From Scytonema sp. UIC 10036 (lineage in GTDB: Bacteria > Cyanobacteriota > Cyanobacteriia > Cyanobacteriales > Nostocaceae): a stretch of 57,239 nt of DNA. The DNA is taken from positions 1-57,239 of the forward strand of contig NZ_WJFC01000075.1 of the NCBI RefSeq assembly GCF_009725235.1. Reading direction: 5' to 3'. The notes under the pieces were generated by a model that had not been told where the DNA came from, did no database searches, and saw only the letters and a list, made by a program, of their open reading frames with translations. A program made the translations under genes and the position numbers. Shown in pieces: positions 1 to 8,038 of the stretch (its first letter is position 1; each line of letters starts with the position of its first letter).

Positions 1-448
1 GTTGGGTTGAGGAACGAAACCCAACATTTATCAGCATTTGTTGGGTAACGCTTGTGCTCAACCCAACCTACAATTTCCTTATCCGAGCAGTATTGCAACC
101 CAACCTACTATTTCCCAAAACCTACGTAGTATTGCAGCCCTACCTACATGTTTACACATCAAACAGGATTGCTACAGAAGATAAGTGTTAGCAATGAAAA
201 TTTACTTAGCCCTATATTTATTTTTTTTGAGAGAATTTGTAGCATTTCCTACATAATAACTTTATAGAAAATACAAAAGATTGACAAAGAATAGTGATAT
301 TTCGTACATATAGGTTTGATATTATTGTGATAATCATACAAATTACAAGCTAAAAACATTTTCTCTCATTAAGGCAATGTTTTTTGTTTGTTAGGTAAAT
401 TAAAATGTCTTGCGAAAACTTAATAATAAATTGTAAAAGGAGGAAAAT
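1..448. other. Intergenic region with dispersed repeat
   Basis: No gene is seen. The first ~150 bases carry several copies of a CAACCCAACCTAC-like motif in both orientations (GTTGGGTT at the very start, CAACCCAACCTA near 58-70 and 97-108), typical of dispersed cyanobacterial intergenic repeats. Bases 239-252 fit the NtcA pattern GTA-N8-TAC, about 200 bases before the glycosyltransferase start, but no well-spaced -10 box is evident, so this may be a chance match. An AAGGAGG Shine-Dalgarno sequence at 437-443 precedes the TTG start at 449. Confidence 0.6.
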
Positions 449-1537
449 TTGAATTACCACATAGCTTTAAGCCCTCCGTGTGATATGGAAGGCATGGTAC
501 GCAATGCCCAACAAGGAATCACTCCCTCTCACGCTATCTGGGAACTCAGTCAGCTTTTGGGCGCAAAAGTTCATCAACCAGGAGAAGGACAAGTCTTACC
601 TATAGATAGAGTACTTGCGAAGATTATAGGTAGTCCAGAACACTGGGCTTTAGCACGTAAATTGTCTTTTGAGTGTCATGAAAATGATGTCATTTATTGC
701 ACTTGTGAAAATATAGGCATTCCTTTGGCAACCATCTGTGGGCTGAAAAAGAAGCGACCCAAATTTATTGTCTATTTCCATAACATAAATCGACCACGCG
801 GTCATCTAGCATTGAAGTTATTTCAAATAGCAAATAAAATTGATTTATTTGTCTCTACGGTTCCTTCACAAATTGCTTTTCTGAGTCAATATTTGCAATT
901 GCCCAACAATCAAATTTACCAATTGAAAGCACAACCAACAGACATATCTTTTTTTACCCCAGGACCTACCTCACATGAAAAGAACCGCCCGATTATAGGA
1001 AGTGGAGGTTTAGAAAAACGAGACTATCGAACTCTTGCAGATGCTACCAAAGATTTAGATGTTGATGTGAAAATTTGTGCTTTCTCAAAGAATGCGAAAA
1101 AATTAAAGCGCTCGTTCCCAGAAACTATTCCAAACAATATGTCATTCCGCTTTTACGCTTGGGCAGAATTATTACAATTATACCGTGATTCTGACATAGT
1201 TGTCGTCTCTTTGGTTGAGAATACCCAAGAAGCCGGACTGAGTACTTTGTTTGAAGCAATGGCTTGTCGAAGACCGGTTGTGGTTACACGCCTACCAGGA
1301 ATAATTAGCAAACTGATTGATGAAGGTGTTGTTACTGGTGTTAGTCCCTATGACTCTCATGAAATGAAACAAGCAATACAGAATCTTTTGGACGATCGGC
1401 ACAAAGCGCAAATGCAGGCTCAGAGAGGTTATGAACTAGTACAAAAGCAGTACAATCAAGGCAAATATGTTGAATATTTAGCCATGGAAATTACCTCTAG
1501 ATATGGCAGCCCAGTTAAAAAAATGAGCTTTGTTTAG
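449..1537 (+). CDS. Glycosyltransferase, GT-B fold, family 4-like
   Basis: A 362-residue putative glycosyltransferase that would move a sugar from a nucleotide-sugar donor to an unidentified acceptor, probably in the cytoplasm or at the inner membrane face. The C-terminal half has the typical donor-binding pattern of group 1 transferases, with the EAGLSTLFEAMACRRPVVV stretch near residues 269-287, where the first Glu is the usual donor-ribose contact. No signal peptide or membrane span is seen. The start is TTG, chosen because a strong AAGGAGG lies 5 bases upstream and no better in-frame ATG exists nearby. It stands alone, with no polysaccharide cluster around it, so the product cannot be named more exactly. 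Confidence 0.8.
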   Translation: MNYHIALSPPCDMEGMVRNAQQGITPSHAIWELSQLLGAKVHQPGEGQVLPIDRVLAKIIGSPEHWALARKLSFECHENDVIYCTCENIGIPLATICGLKKKRPKFIVYFHNINRPRGHLALKLFQIANKIDLFVSTVPSQIAFLSQYLQLPNNQIYQLKAQPTDISFFTPGPTSHEKNRPIIGSGGLEKRDYRTLADATKDLDVDVKICAFSKNAKKLKRSFPETIPNNMSFRFYAWAELLQLYRDSDIVVVSLVENTQEAGLSTLFEAMACRRPVVVTRLPGIISKLIDEGVVTGVSPYDSHEMKQAIQNLLDDRHKAQMQAQRGYELVQKQYNQGKYVEYLAMEITSRYGSPVKKMSFV

Positions 1538-2095
1538 TCCGCTTTGACAAACAATTGTTTTCTCACTTAAGTCCACTAAGAAAGTAAGAAAACTAAGAAT
1601 GACTTCCAAACTGCCAGCTATAATACCCAAACACATAGAGGAGTCACCCGAAAAGTGCGTCTTTATGCGCTTTGAGAGGAGTGGCTTTGGGCAGTGCCCA
1701 CCATTCGCTATTGGTGGGCACTGCTTACCCTACAAAGAGCGGTGATTTTAGAGCGGTTCCTAAGTCATTTAAAAAGTAGGATGAGTGAAATTTGTGTTGA
1801 TTATTCTAAATTTTTTAGAAAAAAGTATATTTTTACTAAAATAAATAAAAAAAATAATAATAAAAATCTCAATGATAGGCTGTATAACAATTATGAAAAA
1901 ATCTTATACTCGGTGGATTGTTATAATTTAAAAAGCGGTTCTATCAAATATTTTTTGCAGTTATTTAATTTTCAATATCATCAGAAATGCTAGATAAAAT
2001 TTGAGCTATTATGATATGCTGACAGTGATTGCTAATTGAGATGAAGCTCTGTTTAAAGCAAAAGTATTTGTGTAAAAATCAAGAAGTTAGAAACA
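1538..2095. other. Intergenic region with palindromic repeat
   Basis: No convincing gene. A strong hairpin lies at 1691-1724: arms GCAGTGCCCACCA and TGGTGGGCACTGC around an 8-base loop, probably a dispersed repeat or transcription terminator for the glycosyltransferase. The rest is AT-rich (about 1795-1990). An open frame at 1694-1993 begins inside the palindrome and runs into low-complexity Lys/Asn-rich sequence, so it is treated as spurious. Confidence 0.55.
1691..1724. repeat. Perfect 13-bp-arm palindrome
   Basis: Left arm 1691-1703 and right arm 1712-1724 are perfect reverse complements around an 8-base loop. It sits about 150 bases beyond the glycosyltransferase stop. A U-tract is not present directly after it, so a mobile palindromic repeat is as likely as an intrinsic terminator. 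Confidence 0.6.
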
Positions 2096-3487
2096 ATGAA
2101 TATTCCCAATTTTAAAAGGCAGCAATGCCAACTCGGAAAGCAAACAACTATTACATTGCTCGCTGCTTTGTTCGGGTTTCTTACAACATTTTGTCTTCAC
2201 AATGCACTGACGTTAGCGGGGGAAACAAATCTCCTAAATCGACAGGCAAAAGGTGAGCATTTAATAGCACAAATTTCCTCTGACACTGCTTGGCGTCAGA
2301 CAGCAGCCCAAAATATTGAAAAATACCGTAAAGGTGATTTGACAGTTGTAGTCACTGATGCTAATGGTAATCCCATCCCTAATGCAGATGTACGTGTTGC
2401 CATGAAGCGCCATGCCTACAGCTTTGGAAGTGCAATTGACGATGTATTGCTATTGAGCTCAAACAACCCTGATGGCGAGCGCTATCGAGACAACGTCTTA
2501 CGCTTATTTAATGAAGCAGTGAGTGAAAATGGTCTTAAATGGGATAGTTGGGAGAACTTGCAATTACGTCCGCAAGTTCTAGAAGCTCTTAACTGGCTAA
2601 AAAATAGAAACTTGAAAGTGAGGGGACACAGTCTTATTTGGCCTAGTTGGCGTAGTTCGCCACCCGAGTTGGAAACACGTTACAACAATACACTAGCGCT
2701 ACAAGGAAAAGCAGCCGCAGATGACTTTTTACGGACTCGTACTATTTCCCACATCACCGAACAAGTGAGTTATTTGAGAGGTCAACTTCACGATTGGGAT
2801 GTTGTCAATGAGCCTTGTGACAATACGGATTTTCAGACAATTTTAGGTCAATCCATTCTCGTCGATTGGTATAAGACTGCCGATCGGGCAGATCCAAATG
2901 CTGTTCTCTATGTTAACCAGAACTTATACGAGAGCGACCTCAAGGCAGATGAGTATGAAAGTGTAATTCAGTACCTACTTAATAACGGAGCGCCTCTTGA
3001 AGGAATTGGTATAGAAGGTCATCTCATCGATAACATCCCTATTTCAATACCAAAATTTATCAGTACCCTCGATCGCTTTGCTAAATTTAACCTTCCCATT
3101 AAAATTACCGAGTTTGATGCGATAACAGGTGACAAACAATTGCAAGCCGAGGTAATGCGTGACGTTATGACAGCTGTTTTCAGCCATCCAGCAACAGTAG
3201 GCTTTTTGATGTGGGGTTTTTGGGACAGCAAACATTGGCTTAACAATGCACCAATTTACGATCCAAACTGGAACTTAAAGCCTAGCGGACAGGTTTACCT
3301 AGACTTAGTTTTCAATCAGTGGTGGACTAACACACTAGGTAAAACAGATGCCAATGGGGAATACAAAGTCAGGGGATTCCTTGGAGACTACGAAGTCACA
3401 GCAAGCAAAAACTTTACCAGTCAAACAGTGTCCACAACACTTTCACGTGATGGCAGAAGATTAACAATCAGCGGCATCGCGTCCTAG
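2096..3487 (+). CDS. Secreted GH10 endo-beta-1,4-xylanase
   Basis: A 463-residue glycoside hydrolase family 10 enzyme expected to cleave internal beta-1,4-xylosidic bonds by a retaining mechanism, outside the cytoplasm. Residues about 17-42 form a hydrophobic signal peptide or anchor. Residues about 78-112 look like a small beta-sandwich (DANGNPIPNADVRV). The (beta/alpha)8 barrel follows, with the GHSLIWPSW strand, acid/base Glu239 in WDVVNEP and nucleophile Glu339 in KITEFD. The C-terminal ~50 residues (DANGEYKVRGFLGDYEV) resemble a second small beta domain. Both catalytic residues are present, so the enzyme is probably active. The substrate may be plant or algal xylan or a xylan-like part of the cell's own sheath; the context does not decide. 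Confidence 0.9.
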   Translation: MNIPNFKRQQCQLGKQTTITLLAALFGFLTTFCLHNALTLAGETNLLNRQAKGEHLIAQISSDTAWRQTAAQNIEKYRKGDLTVVVTDANGNPIPNADVRVAMKRHAYSFGSAIDDVLLLSSNNPDGERYRDNVLRLFNEAVSENGLKWDSWENLQLRPQVLEALNWLKNRNLKVRGHSLIWPSWRSSPPELETRYNNTLALQGKAAADDFLRTRTISHITEQVSYLRGQLHDWDVVNEPCDNTDFQTILGQSILVDWYKTADRADPNAVLYVNQNLYESDLKADEYESVIQYLLNNGAPLEGIGIEGHLIDNIPISIPKFISTLDRFAKFNLPIKITEFDAITGDKQLQAEVMRDVMTAVFSHPATVGFLMWGFWDSKHWLNNAPIYDPNWNLKPSGQVYLDLVFNQWWTNTLGKTDANGEYKVRGFLGDYEVTASKNFTSQTVSTTLSRDGRRLTISGIAS

Positions 3488-3503
3488 TACTCCGACATTC
3501 TCT

Positions 3504-3528
3504 CGTTCCCAGTCTCTGGCTGGGAACG
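3504..3528. repeat. Short palindrome, possible terminator
   Basis: Arms CGTTCCCAG (3504-3512) and CTGGGAACG (3520-3528) with a 7-base loop lie 17 bases after the xylanase stop and before the convergent DUF2085 gene. A related TTCCCAGCCT/AGGCTGGGAA palindrome occurs at 6670-6690, so this is a dispersed repeat that may also stop transcription. Confidence 0.5.
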
Positions 3529-3552
3529 AAGTGAGTTCGCCAACAGCATCCT

Positions 3553-4065
3553 TCAAGAAGTCGGGGATCTGTATCCTCCATGCAAAATCGGCATAGTCAA
3601 TAAACCCCATGCCAAACCCGTCATAAACCCAAAAGGAGTCACAACATAATTGTGAAAACTCCACAAACCCAAAACCTGAGCCGCCAATTCCAACGGATAA
3701 GCCATCATCAAAACAATAGCAACCGCAACACCACTCCAACCATACTGACTCAACCAGTAAAAACCCTTACCACCCGTTACCCCATACAGCAAACGAGTCA
3801 CGAGCAAACCCGTTACAGTTCCGTAACAACGCATACAAACCGCCATAATGTGAGGTGACGCTAAAACCACCCCCATATCAGGCTGGGGACACACATGACG
3901 TCCCATAAAATAAATAATATCCGCAATAACAGGTAACAAAGGTAACCCAGACGCCGCGAGAAAAGGAGCAACCAGAGGTCCAACCACCATCCCAGATAGT
4001 AAGAAATCCGCAATAAAACTAACCCAACGAATTTGCCACCTCTTCTTAACTAAAACTCCTTCCAT
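3553..4065 (-). CDS. DUF2085 family membrane protein
   Basis: A 170-residue integral membrane protein with about four hydrophobic segments (roughly residues 15-40, 70-90, 98-125, 130-155). It carries the family pattern RHVCPQPD followed by CMRCYGTVTG, where the CxxCxG cysteines are characteristic of DUF2085. The function of the family is unknown; the conserved Cys residues suggest metal binding or redox chemistry. It lies convergent to the xylanase gene and downstream of argZ on the same strand, separated from argZ by a hairpin, so it may have its own promoter. Confidence 0.75.
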   Translation of the reverse strand: MEGVLVKKRWQIRWVSFIADFLLSGMVVGPLVAPFLAASGLPLLPVIADIIYFMGRHVCPQPDMGVVLASPHIMAVCMRCYGTVTGLLVTRLLYGVTGGKGFYWLSQYGWSGVAVAIVLMMAYPLELAAQVLGLWSFHNYVVTPFGFMTGLAWGLLTMPILHGGYRSPTS

Positions 4066-4147
4066 ATCTCTTCCTTTCTTACCTTAGCGTTCTATGCCTC
4101 CTGCGTCGGCACGCTTCGCGAGCGCGTCTTAGCGGTTCATTCATAAA

Positions 4148-4188
4148 AAGTTAAGTGGTGGGCTGAAGCCCACCCTACTACTTAACTT
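4148..4188. terminator. Long hairpin at 3' end of argZ
   Basis: Nested arms AAGTTAAGT/ACTTAACTT (4148-4156, 4180-4188) and GGTGGGCT/AGCCCACC (4157-4164, 4167-4174) form a near-continuous stem with a 2-base loop. It overlaps the argZ stop codon and separates argZ from the DUF2085 gene. It could be an intrinsic terminator or a dispersed GGTGGGCT-type repeat. Confidence 0.5.
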
Positions 4189-6293
4189 ACCTTAACAGTA
4201 TAAGGACTCGTCAACTTATCCAATTGCTGTACCAACAGACTCAGGAACAATCCCACATCCGTCACCACACCAACAGACTCTATCGAACCGCGATCGCTCA
4301 ACTTCGTCACCACCGCCGGATTAATATCCACACAAACCATCTTCACCCCAGCAGGAGTCATATTCCCCACGCCAATAGAATGCAGCATCGATGACAGCAT
4401 TAAAATCATATCCGCACCTTTGAGCAACCTAGCGTACTCAGTTTGCGCCTTAATCAAATCCATTTCCGTATCCGGCAAAGGACCATCATCCCGAATCGAG
4501 CCAGCTAGACAGAACGGTACACCATTGCGTACACATTCATACATCACGCCAGTGTTGATGACACCAGCCTCAACCGCCTTAGCAATACTACCATGGCGGC
4601 GGATCGTGTTGATCGCCTTCAAGTGATGCCGATGTCCTCCACGTACAGCAACACCCCGCTTCATATCCACACCCAGAGAAGTCCCCATCATCGCTTGCTC
4701 AATGTCATGAACTGCGATCGCATTTCCACCAAGCAATGCCTGAATGTATCCTTCCCTAATCAAATGCGACAGGTGTTCGCCACCACCCGTATGAATCACT
4801 ACAGGTCCAGCCGTTACAGCAACTTTACCACCAGCATCGCGGATTTTACGTAATTCCCAAGCCACCTGCTCAACAACCAGTTCCACCCGCCGTTCGCTAG
4901 AAACTCCAGCCGACATAAAGCTAAACTCTTGAGTATTCCGTTGTTCCCGCGATTCCGTTTTACGGATAGTACGGATACCTTGCACGTCAACAACAACCCG
5001 TTCCCCTACTTCCAAATCTCGTAAGATTTTACACTGCGCCAACAAGCCATTGGGAGTTTGAGAAATTGCGATCGCCCCATCCATGCGCTGATTGTGTACC
5101 TTCACCCAATCGCCATCAATCCGCACCTCAGTCGGATAAATTGTGGTGACATAAAAATCATCAGGTGCAACGCCCGGTAGCGTCACAGGTTCGAGCTTAG
5201 CATCCCGCTCATCCTGAGGTAAATCTACTGCCCCCAGATCGATCAGAAGAGAAAGGATAGTTTCCATCACCTCATGAGAAGGCGCTGAAACTCGCACCTC
5301 CGCAGCCGAAGTACTTTGGCGTTGTTCTCCCAACGAAAAATTCAGGACTTGGAAACTACCACCATTATCTACAATTAAATCCAAAGCACGATTAATCAAA
5401 CCAGAATCCAGCAAATGCCCTTCAATACGGAAGATGCGACTTTCTACCAACACATTGGCATGAACTTCTTCCCGCACTGGTTCGGTCACCCTTAGCGTCA
5501 AGCACTTAGCTGCACCACCTGCTTTCAAGAACTCAGACAGTGGAGTTTCAATGACTTGAAACCCGACTTGTGCCAGACGTGCTTTCAAAGCATCCGAAGC
5601 TTTATTCATAACAACAATGTGGTCAACATTCACCGCATTGCAAGAGAAGTTAACCGCATCCGCTTCTGAAATAGCTATGCGCTTATCTCTGTGAACCCGC
5701 ATTTCTATCAAACGATTGGAGTAAGAATCAAAAGCGGGAGGATAGTATAACAGATAGCCATTACTTAAAGGACAGAAGCAAGTATCGAGATGGTAAAAGC
5801 GATCGTCAGTCAAGCGCAAAGACAGCACCTCAATATCCAGCCATTTTGCCAGGTAGGGGTGAGAATCTAACTCTGTCCGGAAACCATATCCAGCCCACAG
5901 CCAGCGTCCTTCCCGATCCAGGAGTGCGTCTCCAGCACCCTCAAAAGGTAAATCTTTCGGCAGTTCGTAAACATTATACCCATTATCTTCAAACCATTGC
6001 TTGAAGTAAGGTTCCTCCCCCTGACGCTCTTTGTGTAAAAAACGACTTAGGACAACGTTCTTCCCCAGTAACAAGCCAGCATTAGCTGTAAACACCATAT
6101 CAGGCCAACCTTTCTGAGGTGGCACCAAGTCCACAATTGCATATTCTTTAAGGATATGGTGTAGTTTTTCCCACTGTTCTACAGCACGTTCTTGAGATGA
6201 CTTGTGGATGTTCCCTTCCATCCAAGGATTAATAACATAGTCCACATCATAGTGGTCGGGGGAGCACATCAAAAAGCGAATCCGGGAATCCAT
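4182..6293 (-). CDS. argZ: Bifunctional arginine dihydrolase / ornithine cyclodeaminase
   Basis: A 703-residue enzyme of cyanobacterial arginine catabolism, known as ArgZ in Synechocystis and AgrE in Anabaena. The N-terminal ~275 residues are a guanidine-group-modifying (amidinotransferase-like) domain that converts arginine to ornithine, ammonia and CO2; the visible catalytic residues are His168 (FYHLDTCF) and Cys264 (GGAAKCLTLR). The C-terminal part from about residue 285 is the LOR/SDH-type domain (TIGR00300) that converts ornithine to proline and ammonia. Together they release arginine nitrogen, for example arginine from cyanophycin breakdown. The length and both domains match the full-length family. 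Two tandem NtcA-type sites lie about 70-100 bases upstream, fitting nitrogen control. No neighbouring gene belongs to the pathway. Confidence 0.93.
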   Translation of the reverse strand: MDSRIRFLMCSPDHYDVDYVINPWMEGNIHKSSQERAVEQWEKLHHILKEYAIVDLVPPQKGWPDMVFTANAGLLLGKNVVLSRFLHKERQGEEPYFKQWFEDNGYNVYELPKDLPFEGAGDALLDREGRWLWAGYGFRTELDSHPYLAKWLDIEVLSLRLTDDRFYHLDTCFCPLSNGYLLYYPPAFDSYSNRLIEMRVHRDKRIAISEADAVNFSCNAVNVDHIVVMNKASDALKARLAQVGFQVIETPLSEFLKAGGAAKCLTLRVTEPVREEVHANVLVESRIFRIEGHLLDSGLINRALDLIVDNGGSFQVLNFSLGEQRQSTSAAEVRVSAPSHEVMETILSLLIDLGAVDLPQDERDAKLEPVTLPGVAPDDFYVTTIYPTEVRIDGDWVKVHNQRMDGAIAISQTPNGLLAQCKILRDLEVGERVVVDVQGIRTIRKTESREQRNTQEFSFMSAGVSSERRVELVVEQVAWELRKIRDAGGKVAVTAGPVVIHTGGGEHLSHLIREGYIQALLGGNAIAVHDIEQAMMGTSLGVDMKRGVAVRGGHRHHLKAINTIRRHGSIAKAVEAGVINTGVMYECVRNGVPFCLAGSIRDDGPLPDTEMDLIKAQTEYARLLKGADMILMLSSMLHSIGVGNMTPAGVKMVCVDINPAVVTKLSDRGSIESVGVVTDVGLFLSLLVQQLDKLTSPYTVKVS

Positions 6294-6361
6294 AAAAGTT
6301 TAGAGTTGGGGTTAGATGCGAGACCTTTGCCCTTAACAGAGATTTGATTGAGCCTTATTTT

Positions 6362-6394
6362 GTAGAATTTACTACATTTTGTAGCAAGTTCTAC
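6362..6394 (-). promoter_or_regulatory. Two tandem NtcA-type sites upstream of argZ
   Basis: Two exact GTA-N8-TAC palindromes lie at 6362-6375 and 6381-6394, with centres 19 bp apart, 69-101 bases upstream of the argZ start. GTA-N8-TAC is the consensus of NtcA, the cyanobacterial nitrogen regulator. A single match is expected by chance every ~4 kb, but two within 33 bases at a nitrogen-metabolism gene are unlikely to be accidental. The -10 element at the usual ~22-base distance is weak, so activation versus repression cannot be decided. Confidence 0.55.
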
Positions 6395-6956
6395 TGATTA
6401 AGTTAATAAAGGCACAAAGGTCATGCTATATTCTATCCCTAGTGTGCAAAGTATCAAAACAAGAGATAATAAAGTGGCTTTTATCCTCAGCCCCGATCCT
6501 TGGAGGAAAAGGGAGTTGGACTCAAAGCTTTGGAATTCTGCTCAACATCCTTCATGAATTTGGCAATACCACTTGCTTGATTTGTTTCTCCTCTGTATAT
6601 TCGCTTAGAGTTTACCATTCCCAGTATTGTTAATTTTTGCTAAGCCCTTCTTATCAGACCCCCACCTCGTTCCCAGCCTGAGGCTGGGAATTACTTACTA
6701 GAGGCTCCGCCGAGCGTGTTGACAATCGCACAAGTCAGCATCAACCATGTATATACAGTTAAAGGGGTAGGGAACTTGATTTTCCATTTCCCCCCTTGAT
6801 AAGGGGGGATTAAGGGGGGTAATTCGATCGCATTTGTTTCAAAGATTTAAGGAATTGGTAGTAAGGTACGGATTTACATTTACGTATTCCATGCAACCGA
6901 GAAGTACTGTAATCACGCTCCATCCATGTATATACAAATAATCGCGTAGACCATTT
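6395..6956. other. Intergenic region with dispersed repeats
   Basis: No convincing gene. Two short open frames (6442-6633, and about 6423-6557) lack a ribosome binding site and recognisable motifs. A TTCCCAGCCT/AGGCTGGGAA palindrome lies at 6670-6690. A C-run/G-run palindromic repeat of the family seen elsewhere in the window lies at 6790-6820 (CCCCCCTTGATAAGGGGGG and then TTAAGGGGGGTA). Confidence 0.5.
6790..6820. repeat. C-run/G-run palindromic dispersed repeat
   Basis: CCCCCCTT-GAT-AAGGGGGG followed by ATTAAGGGGGGT. The same unit recurs at about 12831-12895, 19041-19151, 49997-50080 and 57005-57155, always between genes or at a gene end. Confidence 0.75.
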
Positions 6957-7799
6957 CTACAACACATCCTCATTACGAGCAATAATTTCAATAATTTCAC
7001 TACGAGTCAGTTGATTTTTAGCTGCGATCGCAGCCAAGTTTTCCCAAGCTGTATCTGTTAGTCGGATAGATCTCAGACGTTTGGGTTCGGAATAATCTCG
7101 CTCAAATTTACCCGAATCCTTACGATTGCGCCTCTGAGCCTTCTGTCTCGTTCTGGAAAATCGATCCGACGATAAAGGCTTTGCAGTTTGTTTGGAAGTT
7201 AACAAGTCAACCAAATTGTCAATCAGGCGATCGCGTTCCATAGGTAGAATGTCTCTGCCATGGCATATTTCCTGAATCAGAATGAAATGAACCAATGTCC
7301 CCAAAAAAATGCGTGCAGATGCTTCTGGATCGGGTAGATTGAGATGACTGCAAGCCAAGAATTTACTGAGATCGTCTAAAGCTGGTTTTTCCATGTTACG
7401 AACAAAAGCTCGTGCTAATTCTGGAAAGCGTCCCGACTCACCCACCACTAAACGGATTAATCCCAAAACCCGTTCATCTTTTGTAGCACTTTCCAGTACT
7501 GAAACTGCTAGTTGACGAAGGAGATCCGACGCTTCACCCTCTGCTGAGAGAGCTTTTTGAGGATTAAATGCAGCCTGATACTGCTTGATTATCAATTGCT
7601 GTATGAGGGCAGTAAATAATCCCTCCTTATCCTGAAAATAACTATAAACAGTTGCTTTAGATACACCTGCTGCTGCTGTTACCCGATCCATGGTTGTAGC
7701 AGCATATCCATGTGTTAAGAACTCTTGTATTGCACCTGAGAGAATAGCTTCGACCTTCTCTTCTGAAAGCTTGCGCTCTGGATTGTTGTCAAGTGTCAT
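6957..7799 (-). CDS. TetR/AcrR regulator with RHH-like C-terminal tail
   Basis: A 280-residue transcription factor. Residues about 14-62 are the TetR DNA-binding domain (TTMDRVTAAAGVSKATVYSY helix-turn-helix and the following FQDKEGLF). Residues about 65-200 form the helical ligand/dimer domain. A basic linker (about 205-235) is followed by residues 241-276, whose RSIRLTDTAWENL...TRSEIIEIIAR pattern resembles a ribbon-helix-helix (CopG-like) motif, an unusual extension for a TetR protein. It is divergent from devB and the shared 239-bp region has two palindromes, so it probably represses the exporter operon and itself until a ligand binds. The ligand is unknown. Confidence 0.85.
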   Translation of the reverse strand: MTLDNNPERKLSEEKVEAILSGAIQEFLTHGYAATTMDRVTAAAGVSKATVYSYFQDKEGLFTALIQQLIIKQYQAAFNPQKALSAEGEASDLLRQLAVSVLESATKDERVLGLIRLVVGESGRFPELARAFVRNMEKPALDDLSKFLACSHLNLPDPEASARIFLGTLVHFILIQEICHGRDILPMERDRLIDNLVDLLTSKQTAKPLSSDRFSRTRQKAQRRNRKDSGKFERDYSEPKRLRSIRLTDTAWENLAAIAAKNQLTRSEIIEIIARNEDVL

Positions 7800-7876
7800 T
7801 TGTCAAGTGTCATTTGTCATTTGTCATTAGCAATTAGCAATTAGCCATTAGCCATTAGCAATTAGCAATTAGCCAT
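7800..7876. repeat. Short tandem repeats upstream of tetR
   Basis: Runs of TGTCATT-type units (7800-7827) followed by ATTAGCA/ATTAGCC heptamers to about 7872. These are heptanucleotide short tandem repeats of the kind common in filamentous cyanobacteria. They fill the 5' leader of the TetR gene and leave little room for a normal ribosome binding site. Confidence 0.7.
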
Positions 7877-7951
7877 TTGTTATCTAGGAGATACGGGGTT
7901 TTTATATCCTACAGCTTTCCAATAATTATATTTTATGCATGGGAGATTCTC

Positions 7952-8014
7952 TTGACATTTATATACTGTACAGTCTAGTTTATAAAAAAAACAACTAAAC
8001 TGTTTAGTTTAGTT
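7952..8014 (+). promoter_or_regulatory. devBCA promoter with two palindromic operators
   Basis: A TTGACA -35-like hexamer at 7952-7957 is followed ~18 bases later by TAGTTT/TTTATA as a possible -10. The perfect palindrome ACTGTACAGT (7965-7974) sits in the spacer. A second inverted repeat, AACTAAAC-N6-GTTTAGTT (7993-8014), lies just downstream. Both are good candidates for the divergent TetR regulator, placed where binding would block transcription. Confidence 0.55.
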
Positions 8015-8038
8015 AATGTCATAAGAGGCAAGTCACTT

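Noticed and set aside
239..252. GTA-N8-TAC NtcA-like site before the glycosyltransferase
   Set aside because: It is a single match, expected about every 4 kb by chance, with no properly spaced -10 box, so it is not called as regulatory.
1694..1993. A 99-codon open frame after the glycosyltransferase gene
   Set aside because: It starts inside a palindromic repeat and continues into AT-rich Lys/Asn low-complexity sequence with no ribosome binding site.
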